A stretch of 64,000 nt of DNA from JAJECS01 sp965243625 (GTDB lineage Bacteria; Chloroflexota; UBA11872), in assembly GCA_965243625.1 (NCBI GenBank), contig CBDEVI010000002.1, forward strand, positions 2,666,001 through 2,730,000. The letters are read 5' to 3'. A program made the translations under genes and the position numbers. Each line of letters begins with the position of its first letter. The stretch's first letter is position 1. Below the pieces are notes generated by a model that saw nothing but the letters and a program-made list of their open reading frames with translations, did not search any database and was not told the DNA's origin. Shown in pieces: positions 1-8,710 of this stretch.

Positions 1-332
1 CCGGCATGACCGGCATGGACTGGGAGACCGCCTCGCGCGAGAACATCCCGATCCTCAGCGTCATCAAGAACGACGCCATCTTCAGCGGCTACGACCGCAA
101 CATCCCCACCGCCATCGAGAAGTTCGGCGTGTCCTCGCTGTATGGCGACTACGCCGGAGTGGCCAGGGCCTTGGGCTGCCACGGGGAGAAGGTGGACACG
201 GTGGCCGAGTTGCGGCCGGCGCTCCAGCGCGCCATCCGCGCCACGCAGGAGGGCCAGCCCGCGGTGGTGGACGTGTCCACGGCCGAAACCCGGCGGCTCT
301 CAATCCCGCCGCCCGAGCGCAAGACGACCTAG
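1..332 (+). CDS. C-terminal end of a thiamine-pyrophosphate enzyme (acetolactate-synthase type), cut by the window edge
   Basis: The frame is open from the left edge and ends with TAG at 330-332, so only about 109 C-terminal codons are present. The segment with 'IPILSVIKND' followed by 'AIFSGYDRN' looks like the end of the TPP pyrophosphate-binding domain of acetolactate-synthase-like enzymes (Asn after a hydrophobic strand, then a Gly-Tyr turn). The later 'QPAVVDV' is the usual final beta strand. The family assignment rests on this fragment alone. It could be any member (acetolactate synthase, oxalyl-CoA decarboxylase, sulfopyruvate decarboxylase-like). The tail after VDV is hydrophilic. It converges on the exported protein gene ending at 418. 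Confidence 0.6.
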   Translation, partial: GMTGMDWETASRENIPILSVIKNDAIFSGYDRNIPTAIEKFGVSSLYGDYAGVARALGCHGEKVDTVAELRPALQRAIRATQEGQPAVVDVSTAETRRLSIPPPERKTT

Positions 333-417
333 CGCGCCGGAGTCAGAATCCGGGAACGGCCTCGCCCCGGAGCCGTGCCCGGATCGACGCCACGGCGCCG
401 CGGTACTCAGTTGCCCT

Positions 418-2631
418 CTAGCGCCAGCGTTCGATGATGGCCTTGGCGGTGGCCGCCGCTTCTGAAGTCACGCCCGTCGTGAACGCCTCCGTGACGGCCT
501 CCAGGTAGGGCGCCCGCTGCACCGGAGGGCACGGGGCATCTATGGTCTCCCGTTCCGGAGAACAACTGCCGTGCAGGTTGCCGTACCTCAAATTGACCAG
601 CCGGGCGAAGCCTTTGTGGAACGACTCAGCATCCAGCTCCTGATATAGCCCGACAAATACCCGGGGGCCGAAATAGTAATCGCAGCTCCCATACGTATCA
701 CTTGTGGCGTCACTAATGCTTTCGAAAGCGCAAGGCGGACGCTCGCCAGATTGGAAATGTGGCGATCCTGACTCAGGTAGTGAGAACGCCCCGCGATAGC
801 CGAGCCCGTATTCGACAACCGTGGCCACTCCCTCATCGACCAACCGATCGCCGGTCTGCCAATAGTGCGCAATGATATGGGACAGGATCCTTCGTGTGTC
901 GGTGGTTATGCTTCTATTTCTCAAGTATTGATAGTCGATCTCAATACTATGGCCTAGATTATCGCCTCTGCCCAATGCGGCATCGGTCTTCAGGACCACG
1001 TAGCCATGTGGAAAAGGGACCTCCACGAACTCAGCGACTTCGTGCAAGACGGATTCCAGGATATCCATGGCACTGGGGTCTATGGTTTGACTGAGATGAT
1101 GGACGAAGAACAACTTAACAAAACCGGCGGATGGAATATAGACGGTGCGCTTCTTGACGGCGAAGTCCCGGCTCCAGCCGTTGAGCAGGTGAGGGATGTC
1201 CCAGGGGGCGGCGAGGAAGTCGCGTAGGGAGGTGCCGAGATATCTGTAGGCAAGCGCCTGTGCGTCGGTAATCCCGCCGGTCGAGAGAAACTCTTGGAGG
1301 GCCCTCTGCGTGTGCGAAAGTCCTCCGTAGGTGCCGGCGGGTCTGCCGGGACGTGCGGCAAATGTAATTTCTTTGGGCAGATCTTGAATGATATGGGTTT
1401 CGTAGCCCTCGAAGGTGTCCAGGAACGGCATGTCGAGCATCTGGCTGAGGAGCTGATTGACCTCATCCGTCTTGCCGAGGTAGGTGGTGCCTGTATAGCG
1501 CGGATAGGTGAGGGTGAAATAGAGGAAATGGTCAACCAACTGCAGCTCATCCCAGGTGACTCCATCCCGCATCCAAGGCTTCTCGAGGAGCTTCTGGAAC
1601 GCGGCTGGCCAATCGGCTTTGGGTGTATGGAGCAACACTCGCATGATCAGAGGTTCGGTCGCGCTGACGTGCTTGCGGGTCCAGGGGATGTCAGGGATGG
1701 CGAGGAGAATGCCCAGCGCGGCTTCGGTCTGAGGACTAGGTGGCTGGTGCACCCAGTCCGTCTGCCGTTCGAACACGAGACGCGAGAAAAGCTCCTGGGA
1801 GGCTGAATGGAGCCTGCGGAGCAGCGCAACGGATTCCTGGTCCCCTGCGGTGATGCCGTCCGCGATCCAGGCGATGGACCGGATGGCAGGATCCAGCGTG
1901 GGGTCTGGGCGATAGGTCAGGACCTTGGCGGCATCCGGGATGACGACGTTGCTGAGCTTCTTCAGCTTGTCCGGCACGTTTTGGAGGGTCACTCGCCCCA
2001 CCGTGATGCCGGCCGCCGGCACGTTCCAGACCACGAAGACCGTCCGCTGGGCCCGGAGCATTTGCACGCCCTGCGGGTTGCCCGCCACCTCCAGCTCCGC
2101 ATAGCGGATCGGCAGCCCGTAGAGATTCAGCCAATCGGGCTCGCTGAGGAACCGTCGCTTGATTGCCGGATTCTGATCCAGGATGGCGAGGTGGTTGCGC
2201 GTGATGGTGCCGAAATCGGCGCCGCGGTCCGCCTCCAGCACCTGGTGTGGCGGCACGAAGGGAAGCTCCACCTCCGGGTAGCGGTTCGCAAGCGCGTCGA
2301 GGGTGTTGAAATAGTTCATGCGTTGCTTGCCGGAATCCCACTGCAGGATGACCTTCTGAAATGCCTGGAGGGTGAACGGGCCATCGGTCCAGCGCTGGCT
2401 GATGGGAAAGCCGATGGCTTGGAGATCCCGGTTGCGGACGAAGTCCCACATCGGCACGCCGCCGACATTGGTGACGACGTAACCGTCGTCCGGATCGGGC
2501 GTGTCGCCGCCGGTGATAGTGAAGAGGCAGCCGTCGTCGAGCGCATCGCCCGCGCAATCGAGCGCGCGGACTGGCGCCGCCACGGCGAGCACCACGGCGG
2601 CGACGATCAGGCCGAGCGCTAGCTTTCGCAC
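418..2631 (-). CDS. Exported paralogue 1 of a tandem trio: LGFP-like module plus degenerate peptidase-like C-terminus
   Basis: About 737 aa from the GTG at 2631. The frame is open further upstream, but a promoter at 2675-2702 lies inside that extension and the paralogues begin at the equivalent VRKL position, so the longer start is rejected. A signal peptide ('LIVAAVVLAVAAPVRA') precedes a Cys-containing mature start. An N-terminal region (about 40-240) is strongly shared with the two upstream paralogues and contains 'IGFPISQRW' and 'LQAFQKVILQWD', an LGFP-like module. The C-terminal third has 'HIIAHYW' then 'DEGVATVVE', resembling the HExxH...EG layout of peptidase-MA-like proteins but with Ile where the catalytic Glu should be. 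Probably an extracellular, non-catalytic binding protein; function unknown. Confidence 0.75.
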   Translation of the reverse strand: MRKLALGLIVAAVVLAVAAPVRALDCAGDALDDGCLFTITGGDTPDPDDGYVVTNVGGVPMWDFVRNRDLQAIGFPISQRWTDGPFTLQAFQKVILQWDSGKQRMNYFNTLDALANRYPEVELPFVPPHQVLEADRGADFGTITRNHLAILDQNPAIKRRFLSEPDWLNLYGLPIRYAELEVAGNPQGVQMLRAQRTVFVVWNVPAAGITVGRVTLQNVPDKLKKLSNVVIPDAAKVLTYRPDPTLDPAIRSIAWIADGITAGDQESVALLRRLHSASQELFSRLVFERQTDWVHQPPSPQTEAALGILLAIPDIPWTRKHVSATEPLIMRVLLHTPKADWPAAFQKLLEKPWMRDGVTWDELQLVDHFLYFTLTYPRYTGTTYLGKTDEVNQLLSQMLDMPFLDTFEGYETHIIQDLPKEITFAARPGRPAGTYGGLSHTQRALQEFLSTGGITDAQALAYRYLGTSLRDFLAAPWDIPHLLNGWSRDFAVKKRTVYIPSAGFVKLFFVHHLSQTIDPSAMDILESVLHEVAEFVEVPFPHGYVVLKTDAALGRGDNLGHSIEIDYQYLRNRSITTDTRRILSHIIAHYWQTGDRLVDEGVATVVEYGLGYRGAFSLPESGSPHFQSGERPPCAFESISDATSDTYGSCDYYFGPRVFVGLYQELDAESFHKGFARLVNLRYGNLHGSCSPERETIDAPCPPVQRAPYLEAVTEAFTTGVTSEAAATAKAIIERWR

Positions 2632-2674
2632 GCTGATACCCAGGTTAGCCGTGCTCCGGCGGGATTCTGATTGT

Positions 2675-2702
2675 TCTATAGCGAGGCGTTGCGGCGTGTC
2701 AA
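2675..2702 (-). promoter_or_regulatory. Sigma-70 promoter of exported paralogue 1
   Basis: On the minus strand TTGACA (2702-2697) is followed after 16 bases by TATAGA (2680-2675). The same -35/-10 pair and spacing occur upstream of the other two paralogues. The predicted start of transcription (about 2668) leaves a leader of about 37 bases before the GTG at 2631, which supports that start codon. Confidence 0.75.
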
Positions 2703-2759
2703 TCGGCGACTGCCCTACCGCGGCGCCACCCCCACCACGCCTCGGGACGCTCCAAGCCC

Positions 2760-4952
2760 CTAGCGGCCGTGGTACCACCGTTGAAACACGCTTCTGGCGA
2801 TGGCTGCGGCTTCGGGCGACACGCCGGTCGTAAACGCGTCGGTGAATGCCGTCTGAAACGGCGGTCGCTCCGGATATACGCAAGGAACGTCGAGAATTCT
2901 ATTCTGAGCCCAACAATAGCTATAGAGAGGAATCCAGCCATTCGTATTGGCAATCATCCTGGAAAATCCATTGCGAAACGATGTGGTATCTAATGATCGA
3001 TACAGATCGAGAAAGAAACTTACGCCAAGATACTCATGACAGCTGGCATCGCCGAGGGCGAACTGATTGCTGACGGTATTGACCGGGCACTGGACGTTGT
3101 CACCAGGATCTTGAAAATCACTAAGGCTAGGACTCCAATGTGCGGGGCGGTAACCCAATCCTAACTCAACGACCGCAGCCATTCCCTCAGTCGCCCAATA
3201 TGGCACTTCGTACCCATTATGATAGGCGATAAAACGCCGGACCAGTTGTCTTCGCGCCTCTCGAATTTCGGACGCGGAGCCAGGGACAATATAGTCGCTG
3301 AAGCTCACATAGTGCTCGGGAAATGGCATCTGCGTGAATGCCACGAGTTCATTCAAAACGCTCTCGATGGTGCCCAGCGTATGGGAGATGGCCGCCGGAC
3401 TGGCGATAATGTCCTGGCGATTGATGAGAACGAGGCGTACGCGGCCGGATAGCGGGAGAAAGATGTCCTTTTCAATAACTGAAGACTCGCTCGCCCTGTG
3501 ACTAACGGCTGCGGCGAATTCCTCGGGCTCCCCGTGGAAATCTCGAGGTCTAGGGAACAGCGCCTGACGATCCGTGATGCCGCCGGTGGCGGCGAAGCCG
3601 CGCAGCATCCGCATGACGAGATCCGGTCCATGAAGCCATTCGCTGGCTCCAGTGCGTGGATTTGTGCGGCTATAGCCGAAAAAGAGATTTTCGGTAATGG
3701 TAGTTTCATAGCCTTCGAAGCTGTCCAGATAAGGCATATCGAGCATGATGCTCAGAATGTTATCGAGCTCAGCGAGTTTGCCGTTGTATTGGGGGTTGTT
3801 TGCCTCGGCAAGCACGAGGGTTTGCCTGAGCGCGATTTCGGCAAATCTCAGCTCGCCCCAGGTGACGCCGTCGCGAATCCAGGGCTTATGCATCAGCTTG
3901 CGGAACGACGCGGGCCATTGGTCTTCGGTTGCGTTGAGCAAGACACTAAGGAGGATTGGCTGGGCGGGGCCGATATGCTTCCGAGTCCAGGGGATTTCGG
4001 CGAATGCGCTGATCATGCGGAGGGCGCCTTGGCCTTGGGCGCCTGGTAGGCGCTGGAGCCAGTCCGGCTGCCGCGTGACCAGGAGCCTGGTGAGAAGCTC
4101 GTCGGAGGATGAGCCGAGCTTGCGGAGCAGCAGGAGCGTTTCCTGTTCGTGCGGGAGGATGCCGTCGGCAACCCATGGAAGGGCTCGGATGGCGGGGTGC
4201 AGGCCGGGATCGGGGGCGCTGACGAGGCCCTTCGCGGTGTCTGGAATGACGACGTTGCTCAGCTGCTTCAGCTTGTCGGGCACGTTTTGGAGATTCACGC
4301 GCCCGACGGTGATGCCGGCGGCGGGCACGTTCCAGACCACGAACACCGTGCGTTGGCTCCGCAGCAGTTGCACGCCCGCGGGGTTGCCGTCGACCTCGCG
4401 TTCCTCGTAGCGGATCGGCAGCCCGTAGAGGTTGAGCCAGTCGGGCTCGCTGAGGAAGCGTTCCTTGATGGCCTCGTTCTCGTCGAGCAGCGCCAGGTGG
4501 TTGCGGATGATGGTGCCGAAGGTCGCCCCCTGGTCCTCCTCCAGGACCTGGTGGGGTGGCACGAAGGGCAACTCGACCCACGGATAGCGGTTCGCCAGCG
4601 CGTCGAGCGTGTTGTAGTAGTTCATGCGCTGCTTGACGGGGTCCCACTGGAGGATGACCTTCTGGAAGGCCTGCAGCGTGAACGGCCCCTCGGTCCAGCG
4701 CTGGCTGATGGGATAGCCGATCGCCTGCGCCTCCCGGTCGCGGACGAAGTCCCACATGGGCACGCTGTGGGCGTTGGTGACGGCGTAGCCGTCGTCCGGA
4801 TCGGTTGTGTCTCCCCCGGTGATCGTGAAGAAGCAACCGTCGTCGAGGTCGAACCCCTCGCAATCGAGGGCATAAGCCGGGGAGGCCACGGCGAAGACCA
4901 CCGCAGCGACGACGAGGCCGACCGCTAGCTTCCGCACCCTGCCCCCGACCAC
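2760..4952 (-). CDS. Exported paralogue 2 of the tandem trio
   Basis: 730 aa from GTG 4952 (a second GTG at 4937 is equally placed). The signal peptide is 'LAVGLVVAAVVFAVASPAYA', with the mature N-terminus starting 'LDCEG'. Residues about 60-240 carry the shared block, including 'IGYPISQRW', 'LQAFQKVILQWDP' and 'LRSQRTVFVVWNVP'. The peptidase-like region is the most decayed of the three: the paralogues' HxxxH is replaced by 'RRFIAYHNG', while 'TEGMAAVVE' is retained. The gene sits 128 bp upstream of paralogue 1 and 170 bp downstream of paralogue 3, all minus strand, each with its own promoter. It is most likely an extracellular binding or scaffold protein. I recognise no named family over the whole length. 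Confidence 0.75.
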   Translation of the reverse strand: MVGGRVRKLAVGLVVAAVVFAVASPAYALDCEGFDLDDGCFFTITGGDTTDPDDGYAVTNAHSVPMWDFVRDREAQAIGYPISQRWTEGPFTLQAFQKVILQWDPVKQRMNYYNTLDALANRYPWVELPFVPPHQVLEEDQGATFGTIIRNHLALLDENEAIKERFLSEPDWLNLYGLPIRYEEREVDGNPAGVQLLRSQRTVFVVWNVPAAGITVGRVNLQNVPDKLKQLSNVVIPDTAKGLVSAPDPGLHPAIRALPWVADGILPHEQETLLLLRKLGSSSDELLTRLLVTRQPDWLQRLPGAQGQGALRMISAFAEIPWTRKHIGPAQPILLSVLLNATEDQWPASFRKLMHKPWIRDGVTWGELRFAEIALRQTLVLAEANNPQYNGKLAELDNILSIMLDMPYLDSFEGYETTITENLFFGYSRTNPRTGASEWLHGPDLVMRMLRGFAATGGITDRQALFPRPRDFHGEPEEFAAAVSHRASESSVIEKDIFLPLSGRVRLVLINRQDIIASPAAISHTLGTIESVLNELVAFTQMPFPEHYVSFSDYIVPGSASEIREARRQLVRRFIAYHNGYEVPYWATEGMAAVVELGLGYRPAHWSPSLSDFQDPGDNVQCPVNTVSNQFALGDASCHEYLGVSFFLDLYRSLDTTSFRNGFSRMIANTNGWIPLYSYCWAQNRILDVPCVYPERPPFQTAFTDAFTTGVSPEAAAIARSVFQRWYHGR

Positions 4953-4980
4953 ACGCCCGCTTGGGGGGCGAACCGGTTGT

Positions 4981-5008
4981 TCTATACCGGTACGCTATGG
5001 CGTGTCAA
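4981..5008 (-). promoter_or_regulatory. Sigma-70 promoter of exported paralogue 2
   Basis: TTGACA (5008-5003) and TATAGA (4986-4981) on the minus strand are separated by 16 bases. The bases just upstream of the -10 (GCGTACCGG) are identical to those of the paralogue 3 promoter. The leader to GTG 4952 is about 20 bases. Confidence 0.75.
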
Positions 5009-5122
5009 GTGGCGGACGCAGGATCCCGACGGCTCTCGGCTCCGCCGTCCGCGTCCAAGACGATTTCGCTCGCCTGCCGTTCGCAGCCACGGACGCTCAA
5101 GGCGCGTGGCGACCGCGCATGG

Positions 5123-7390
5123 TCAAGGCGACGTCAAGGCCGCGGGATCGCCGTAGTACCAGCGTCCGATAACGAACCTGGCGGTCGCCGCCGCTTCTGG
5201 ACTCGCTCCGGACGTAAACGCCTCGGTGACAAGATCCACATGAGGGGTTCGTTGCGAACGAATGCAAGGAGCATCTAATCCCATATCTTTCTGTCGGATA
5301 CAGTATGACTGCAAGTTGCCATATGTCATGTTAAAGAGCCTGGCGAAACCACTTCGAAAGGCGGCCTCATCCAGTTGCCGATAGAGATCGAGAAACAAAC
5401 GGATTCCCAGATACTGTCGGCACTCCAAGAATCCGCTCTCGTCAATCGTGTAGACACTATCATCCGGGCAAGTGAGCAATCCATGTGGGTCTTCTGGAAG
5501 GCCTTCCGCGGGCGGCCAATCGGGGCCGCGATAGTTTAGCCCGTATTCATAAAGGGTAGCTGCCCCTTCATCCAGCCAACCCGCGTTGTTTTCCCAATAG
5601 TAGTGCGCAAAGAGATGAACCAATGCTCGTTGGATATCGTGTGGTAACGGATACGGTCCGATATACGCTCCGGCGATCAAAGTCTTATAGAACCCGTGAC
5701 GACCCAGCCGCTCGCGGTCCGGAGATCCAGGTTGGATTTGCACGACGAGATGATCGTTTGGAAACGGAGCGCCCGTGAACTCCACGACGGCGACTAGCAT
5801 GTGATTAAGGGTTTCCAAGAGGTCGGGGGGTATCGGCTGTTGTCGGTCACGAACAACGATCAGGCGCACGTAGCCCGATTGAAAATGAAAGTAAACTCGC
5901 TGCTCGACTCGAACGTTTTGATAGGTGCGATTGAGAGTGTCAATTACTTGGTCCGGCGTGACATCGAGTGGACTTGGTCGATCGATCATAAAGGCAAGGG
6001 CTTGTTCATCGGTGATTCCCCCGCTTTGGCTTGCGGAGGCAAGGACTTGCAGCGTGTATTCAGGTCCGCCGGCAGATCGGGGCTTACCGCCCGGGGGACC
6101 TGAGGCGCCCGCCGACGAGGGTAATCTCCTCATCAGATACGTCTCGTAACCTTCGAACGTGTCGAGGAATGGCATGTCGAGCATGGTTGAAAAGATCTGA
6201 TTAACCGTGTCATGTCGTCCGAAATAGTGACCTGGTTGACGAGGCACGACAATCAGGAAATAGAGCACGGAGTCGATCAGTTGGAGCTCATTCCACGTGA
6301 CTCCGTCACGCAACCACGGTTTGAGGAGGAGCTTTTGAAATGCCGACGGCCAACGGTCTTCCGGAACATGGACCAGGAGTTCGAGGATGCCGGGTTCCCC
6401 CGGGATGAGTTCCTTTCGGGTCCATGAAACGTCGGCGATGCCGAGGAGAATGTTCAGAGCGGCTTCTGTTGTGGGCGTCGGCGGACGTCCAAGCCAGGGG
6501 GGCCGTGACTCGAGCAGGAGAGTCCGGAAGAGATCCGGAGATGACGAAGAGATCTTTCGGAGCAGGAGCGCGGGTGCCTCTTCGGCTTCGGTGATCCCGT
6601 CGGCAACCCAGGGCAGGACGCGGATGGAGGGATCGAGTGCCGGGCCGGGCGCGCGCGCGAGCGCCTTGGCGGCGTCCGGGATGACCACGTTGCTCAGCTG
6701 CTTGAGCTTGTCCGGGACGTTCTGCAGGTTGACTCGCCCGACGGTGACGCCGGGAGCCGGCACGTTCCAGACCACGAACACCGTGCGTTGGGTCCGGAGC
6801 AGCTGCACGCCCGCGGGGTGAACGTCAACCGCACGTTCCTCATAGCGGATCGGCAGCCCGTAGAGGTTGAGCCAATCAGGCTCGCGGAGGAAGCGCTCCT
6901 TGATGGCCTCGTTTTGGTCGAGCAGCGCCAGGTGGTTGCGAATGATGGCGCCGAGGGTTGCCCCCTGGTCCTCCTCGAGCACCTGGTGGGGTGGCACGAA
7001 CGGCAGCTCGACCCACGGATACCGGTTCGCCAGTGCGTCGAGGGTGTTGTAGTAGTTCATGCGCTGCCGGCCGGGATCCCACTGCAGGATCACCTTCTGA
7101 AACGCCTGGAGGGTGAAGGGCCCCTCGGACCAGCGCTGGCTGATGGGATAGCCGATGGCCTGGGCCTCGCGGTCGCGGACGAAATCCCACAGCGGCACGC
7201 CGACGGCGTTGGTGACGGCGTAGCCGTCGATGGGGTTGGAGGTAGCCCCGCCGGTGATGGTGAAGAGGCAGCCGTCGTCGAGTTCAGACCCCTCGCACTC
7301 GAGCGCGTGGGCCGGCGCCGCTGCGGCGACGACTACCACCACAGCCACCAGCAGGCCGACCGTCAGCTTCCGCACCCTGCCCCCGACCAC
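5123..7390 (-). CDS. Exported paralogue 3 of the tandem trio
   Basis: 755 aa from GTG 7390, first gene of the trio in transcription order. A long hydrophobic signal segment (residues 9-30) ends in APAHA. The shared module spans roughly 60-240, with 'IGYPISQRW' at 79-87 and 'LQAFQKVILQWDP' at 94-106. Residues 592-596 read HLFAH and 606-610 LDEGA, the two zinc-ligand blocks of a peptidase-MA-like fold, but the general-base Glu of HExxH is Phe. Cysteines near the C-terminus ('LECRQYLG', 'SYCIRQ', 'APCIR') may form disulfides. All three paralogues end in a similar 'EAFT(S/T)G' segment. What is seen is an exported, duplicated family; loss of catalysis is inferred from the missing Glu. Confidence 0.75.
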   Translation of the reverse strand: MVGGRVRKLTVGLLVAVVVVVAAAAPAHALECEGSELDDGCLFTITGGATSNPIDGYAVTNAVGVPLWDFVRDREAQAIGYPISQRWSEGPFTLQAFQKVILQWDPGRQRMNYYNTLDALANRYPWVELPFVPPHQVLEEDQGATLGAIIRNHLALLDQNEAIKERFLREPDWLNLYGLPIRYEERAVDVHPAGVQLLRTQRTVFVVWNVPAPGVTVGRVNLQNVPDKLKQLSNVVIPDAAKALARAPGPALDPSIRVLPWVADGITEAEEAPALLLRKISSSSPDLFRTLLLESRPPWLGRPPTPTTEAALNILLGIADVSWTRKELIPGEPGILELLVHVPEDRWPSAFQKLLLKPWLRDGVTWNELQLIDSVLYFLIVVPRQPGHYFGRHDTVNQIFSTMLDMPFLDTFEGYETYLMRRLPSSAGASGPPGGKPRSAGGPEYTLQVLASASQSGGITDEQALAFMIDRPSPLDVTPDQVIDTLNRTYQNVRVEQRVYFHFQSGYVRLIVVRDRQQPIPPDLLETLNHMLVAVVEFTGAPFPNDHLVVQIQPGSPDRERLGRHGFYKTLIAGAYIGPYPLPHDIQRALVHLFAHYYWENNAGWLDEGAATLYEYGLNYRGPDWPPAEGLPEDPHGLLTCPDDSVYTIDESGFLECRQYLGIRLFLDLYRQLDEAAFRSGFARLFNMTYGNLQSYCIRQKDMGLDAPCIRSQRTPHVDLVTEAFTSGASPEAAATARFVIGRWYYGDPAALTSP

Positions 7391-7416
7391 ACGCCCTCAC
7401 GCAGCGAACCGGTCGT

Positions 7417-7444
7417 TCTATACCGGTACGCGGCGACGTGTCAA
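7417..7444 (-). promoter_or_regulatory. Sigma-70 promoter of exported paralogue 3
   Basis: TTGACA (7444-7439) and TATAGA (7422-7417) on the minus strand with a 16-base spacer, matching the promoters at 2675 and 4981. It lies 44 bp beyond the stop codon of the binding-protein gene upstream. Confidence 0.75.
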
Positions 7445-7488
7445 TCGGCGGGCGTGGGAACCGTAGGAGGCGGGCGGGCTCCGGTCAG

Positions 7489-8232
7489 CTAGAAGCCGTC
7501 GGCCTCATCGCCGAACCACTTCGTGATCAGCGCGTTCAGCGAGCCGTCGTCTTTCATCTCGCTGATGGCCGAGTCCAGCTTGTCTTTCAACTCGCCATCG
7601 TCTTCTCGAAGGCCGATGCCTACGCCGAGGTCGAGGTTCACCTCCGGGCCGACGATGCTCAGCATCCCCTCGTGTTCAGCCAAGCTCTCGCGGGCGAACG
7701 CCAGGTCCACCAGCGCCGCATCCGCCTCGCCGCTCAGCACGGCCGCAATGGCGTCGGGCACCAGCTCGAACTCGAGAAGCGACACGCCCGATTGCGACGC
7801 AAGGTAATCGGCCTGGACCGTGGCCACCTGCGCGGCCACCGCGCCCTTGGCCGCTTCGTCGCTGGCGCCGGCCACGGCGAGATAAACCGACGTGCTCGGT
7901 GGGAGATATGGCTGTGAGAAGTCAATGAGCTCGTCACGCTCCGCCGTGATGCTCATCCCGGCCACGATCGCGTCGTATTGGTCGTCCAGGAGATTGGGAA
8001 TGATGGTGTCCCACTCGTTGATCACCCAGGTGCACGTGAGATCGGCCCGCCGGCACAGCTCGTCGCCCAGCTCTCGCTCGAACCCGTCAATCTCACCCGC
8101 GTCGTTGATGAAGTTGTAGGGCGGATAGGCGCCCTCGGTTCCAATTCGGACGGCTGCGGGAGCCTCGGAGCATGCCAGGGAAAGCGCGAGCAGGACCGCC
8201 ACGGTGGCGCCCACGAGAATGCCCCTAGCCAT
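7489..8232 (-). CDS. Amino-acid-type ABC transporter substrate-binding lipoprotein
   Basis: 247 aa. A signal peptide ends in a lipobox, LSLA followed by Cys21, so the protein should be lipid-anchored. The mature part follows the SBP family 3 pattern: an early 'GTEGAYPPYNF' segment, 'DAIVAGMSIT' and 'LIDFSQPY' in the middle, a 'LSGEADAALVD' segment and 'GIGLRED' later, ending in 'ITKWFGDE'. This is the layout of binding proteins for polar amino acids such as Lys/Arg/ornithine/His or Gln; the substrate cannot be read from sequence. No permease or ATPase gene is nearby, so partners must be elsewhere. The ATG at 8232 overlaps the end of the MoaD-like gene by 8 bases, so the two are co-transcribed. 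Confidence 0.85.
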   Translation of the reverse strand: MARGILVGATVAVLLALSLACSEAPAAVRIGTEGAYPPYNFINDAGEIDGFERELGDELCRRADLTCTWVINEWDTIIPNLLDDQYDAIVAGMSITAERDELIDFSQPYLPPSTSVYLAVAGASDEAAKGAVAAQVATVQADYLASQSGVSLLEFELVPDAIAAVLSGEADAALVDLAFARESLAEHEGMLSIVGPEVNLDLGVGIGLREDDGELKDKLDSAISEMKDDGSLNALITKWFGDEADGF

Positions 8233-8572
8233 GTCTGTCCCTCCGAATGTCGTTGCCAGAGCCCTCAGAGTTTCCCACGAGCGTTTCGCTCCATCCGCCG
8301 CCGGACATGGCCGGGAGGATGGTCAGGGTGTCGCCGTCCCTCATGGGCGAGGCCAGGCCGTCGAGCGTGGCGACGTCCCGCTCGTTGAGGAACAGGTTGG
8401 TGGCTTCGAGCACGTTGCCGCTGGGCGGCGTGAGCGATTCGCGCAGCGTCGGATAAACGGCGAAGAGCGCTTCCAGCGCCTCCTGCACCGTGCCCGCCGC
8501 TACGTCGACGCTGCGCGCGCCCGCCGTGTGGTGTCGCAGCACCTGGGGAATGCGGATGGTGACGGTGGGCAT
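8225..8572 (-). CDS. MoaD/ThiS-like ubiquitin-fold protein with a tail after the Gly-Gly
   Basis: 115 aa from ATG 8572. The start 'MPTVTIRIPQVLR', the central acidic/hydrophobic pattern and 'RDGDTLTILPAMSGG' match the beta-grasp sulfur carriers (MoaD, ThiS, CysO type). In those proteins the C-terminal Gly-Gly is adenylated and thiocarboxylated. Here the GG is not terminal: a third Gly and about 22 further residues follow. Either a protease (for example a JAMM/Mec type) exposes the GG or the protein does not act as a carrier. The stop overlaps the lipoprotein gene by 8 bases. It is related to the 90-aa carrier at 29956, which does end in GG. Confidence 0.7.
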   Translation of the reverse strand: MPTVTIRIPQVLRHHTAGARSVDVAAGTVQEALEALFAVYPTLRESLTPPSGNVLEATNLFLNERDVATLDGLASPMRDGDTLTILPAMSGGGWSETLVGNSEGSGNDIRRDRHG

Positions 8573-8710
8573 CGAGGGGCAGGGCGAGCGGGGTCGCGGC
8601 GAAGCATTTTCCGCGAAGAGTCTCGCCGGTGGCAACGCCGCTCCCCGACTTTCGGCGGTCCAGGCCGGGGACCTACGATGGGGGAGCGGATCTGCCCGGA
8701 GAGTATCCCC

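Noticed and set aside
2632..2883. 84-codon N-terminal extension of exported paralogue 1
   Set aside because: The promoter at 2675-2702 lies inside it, and neither paralogue has a matching extension.
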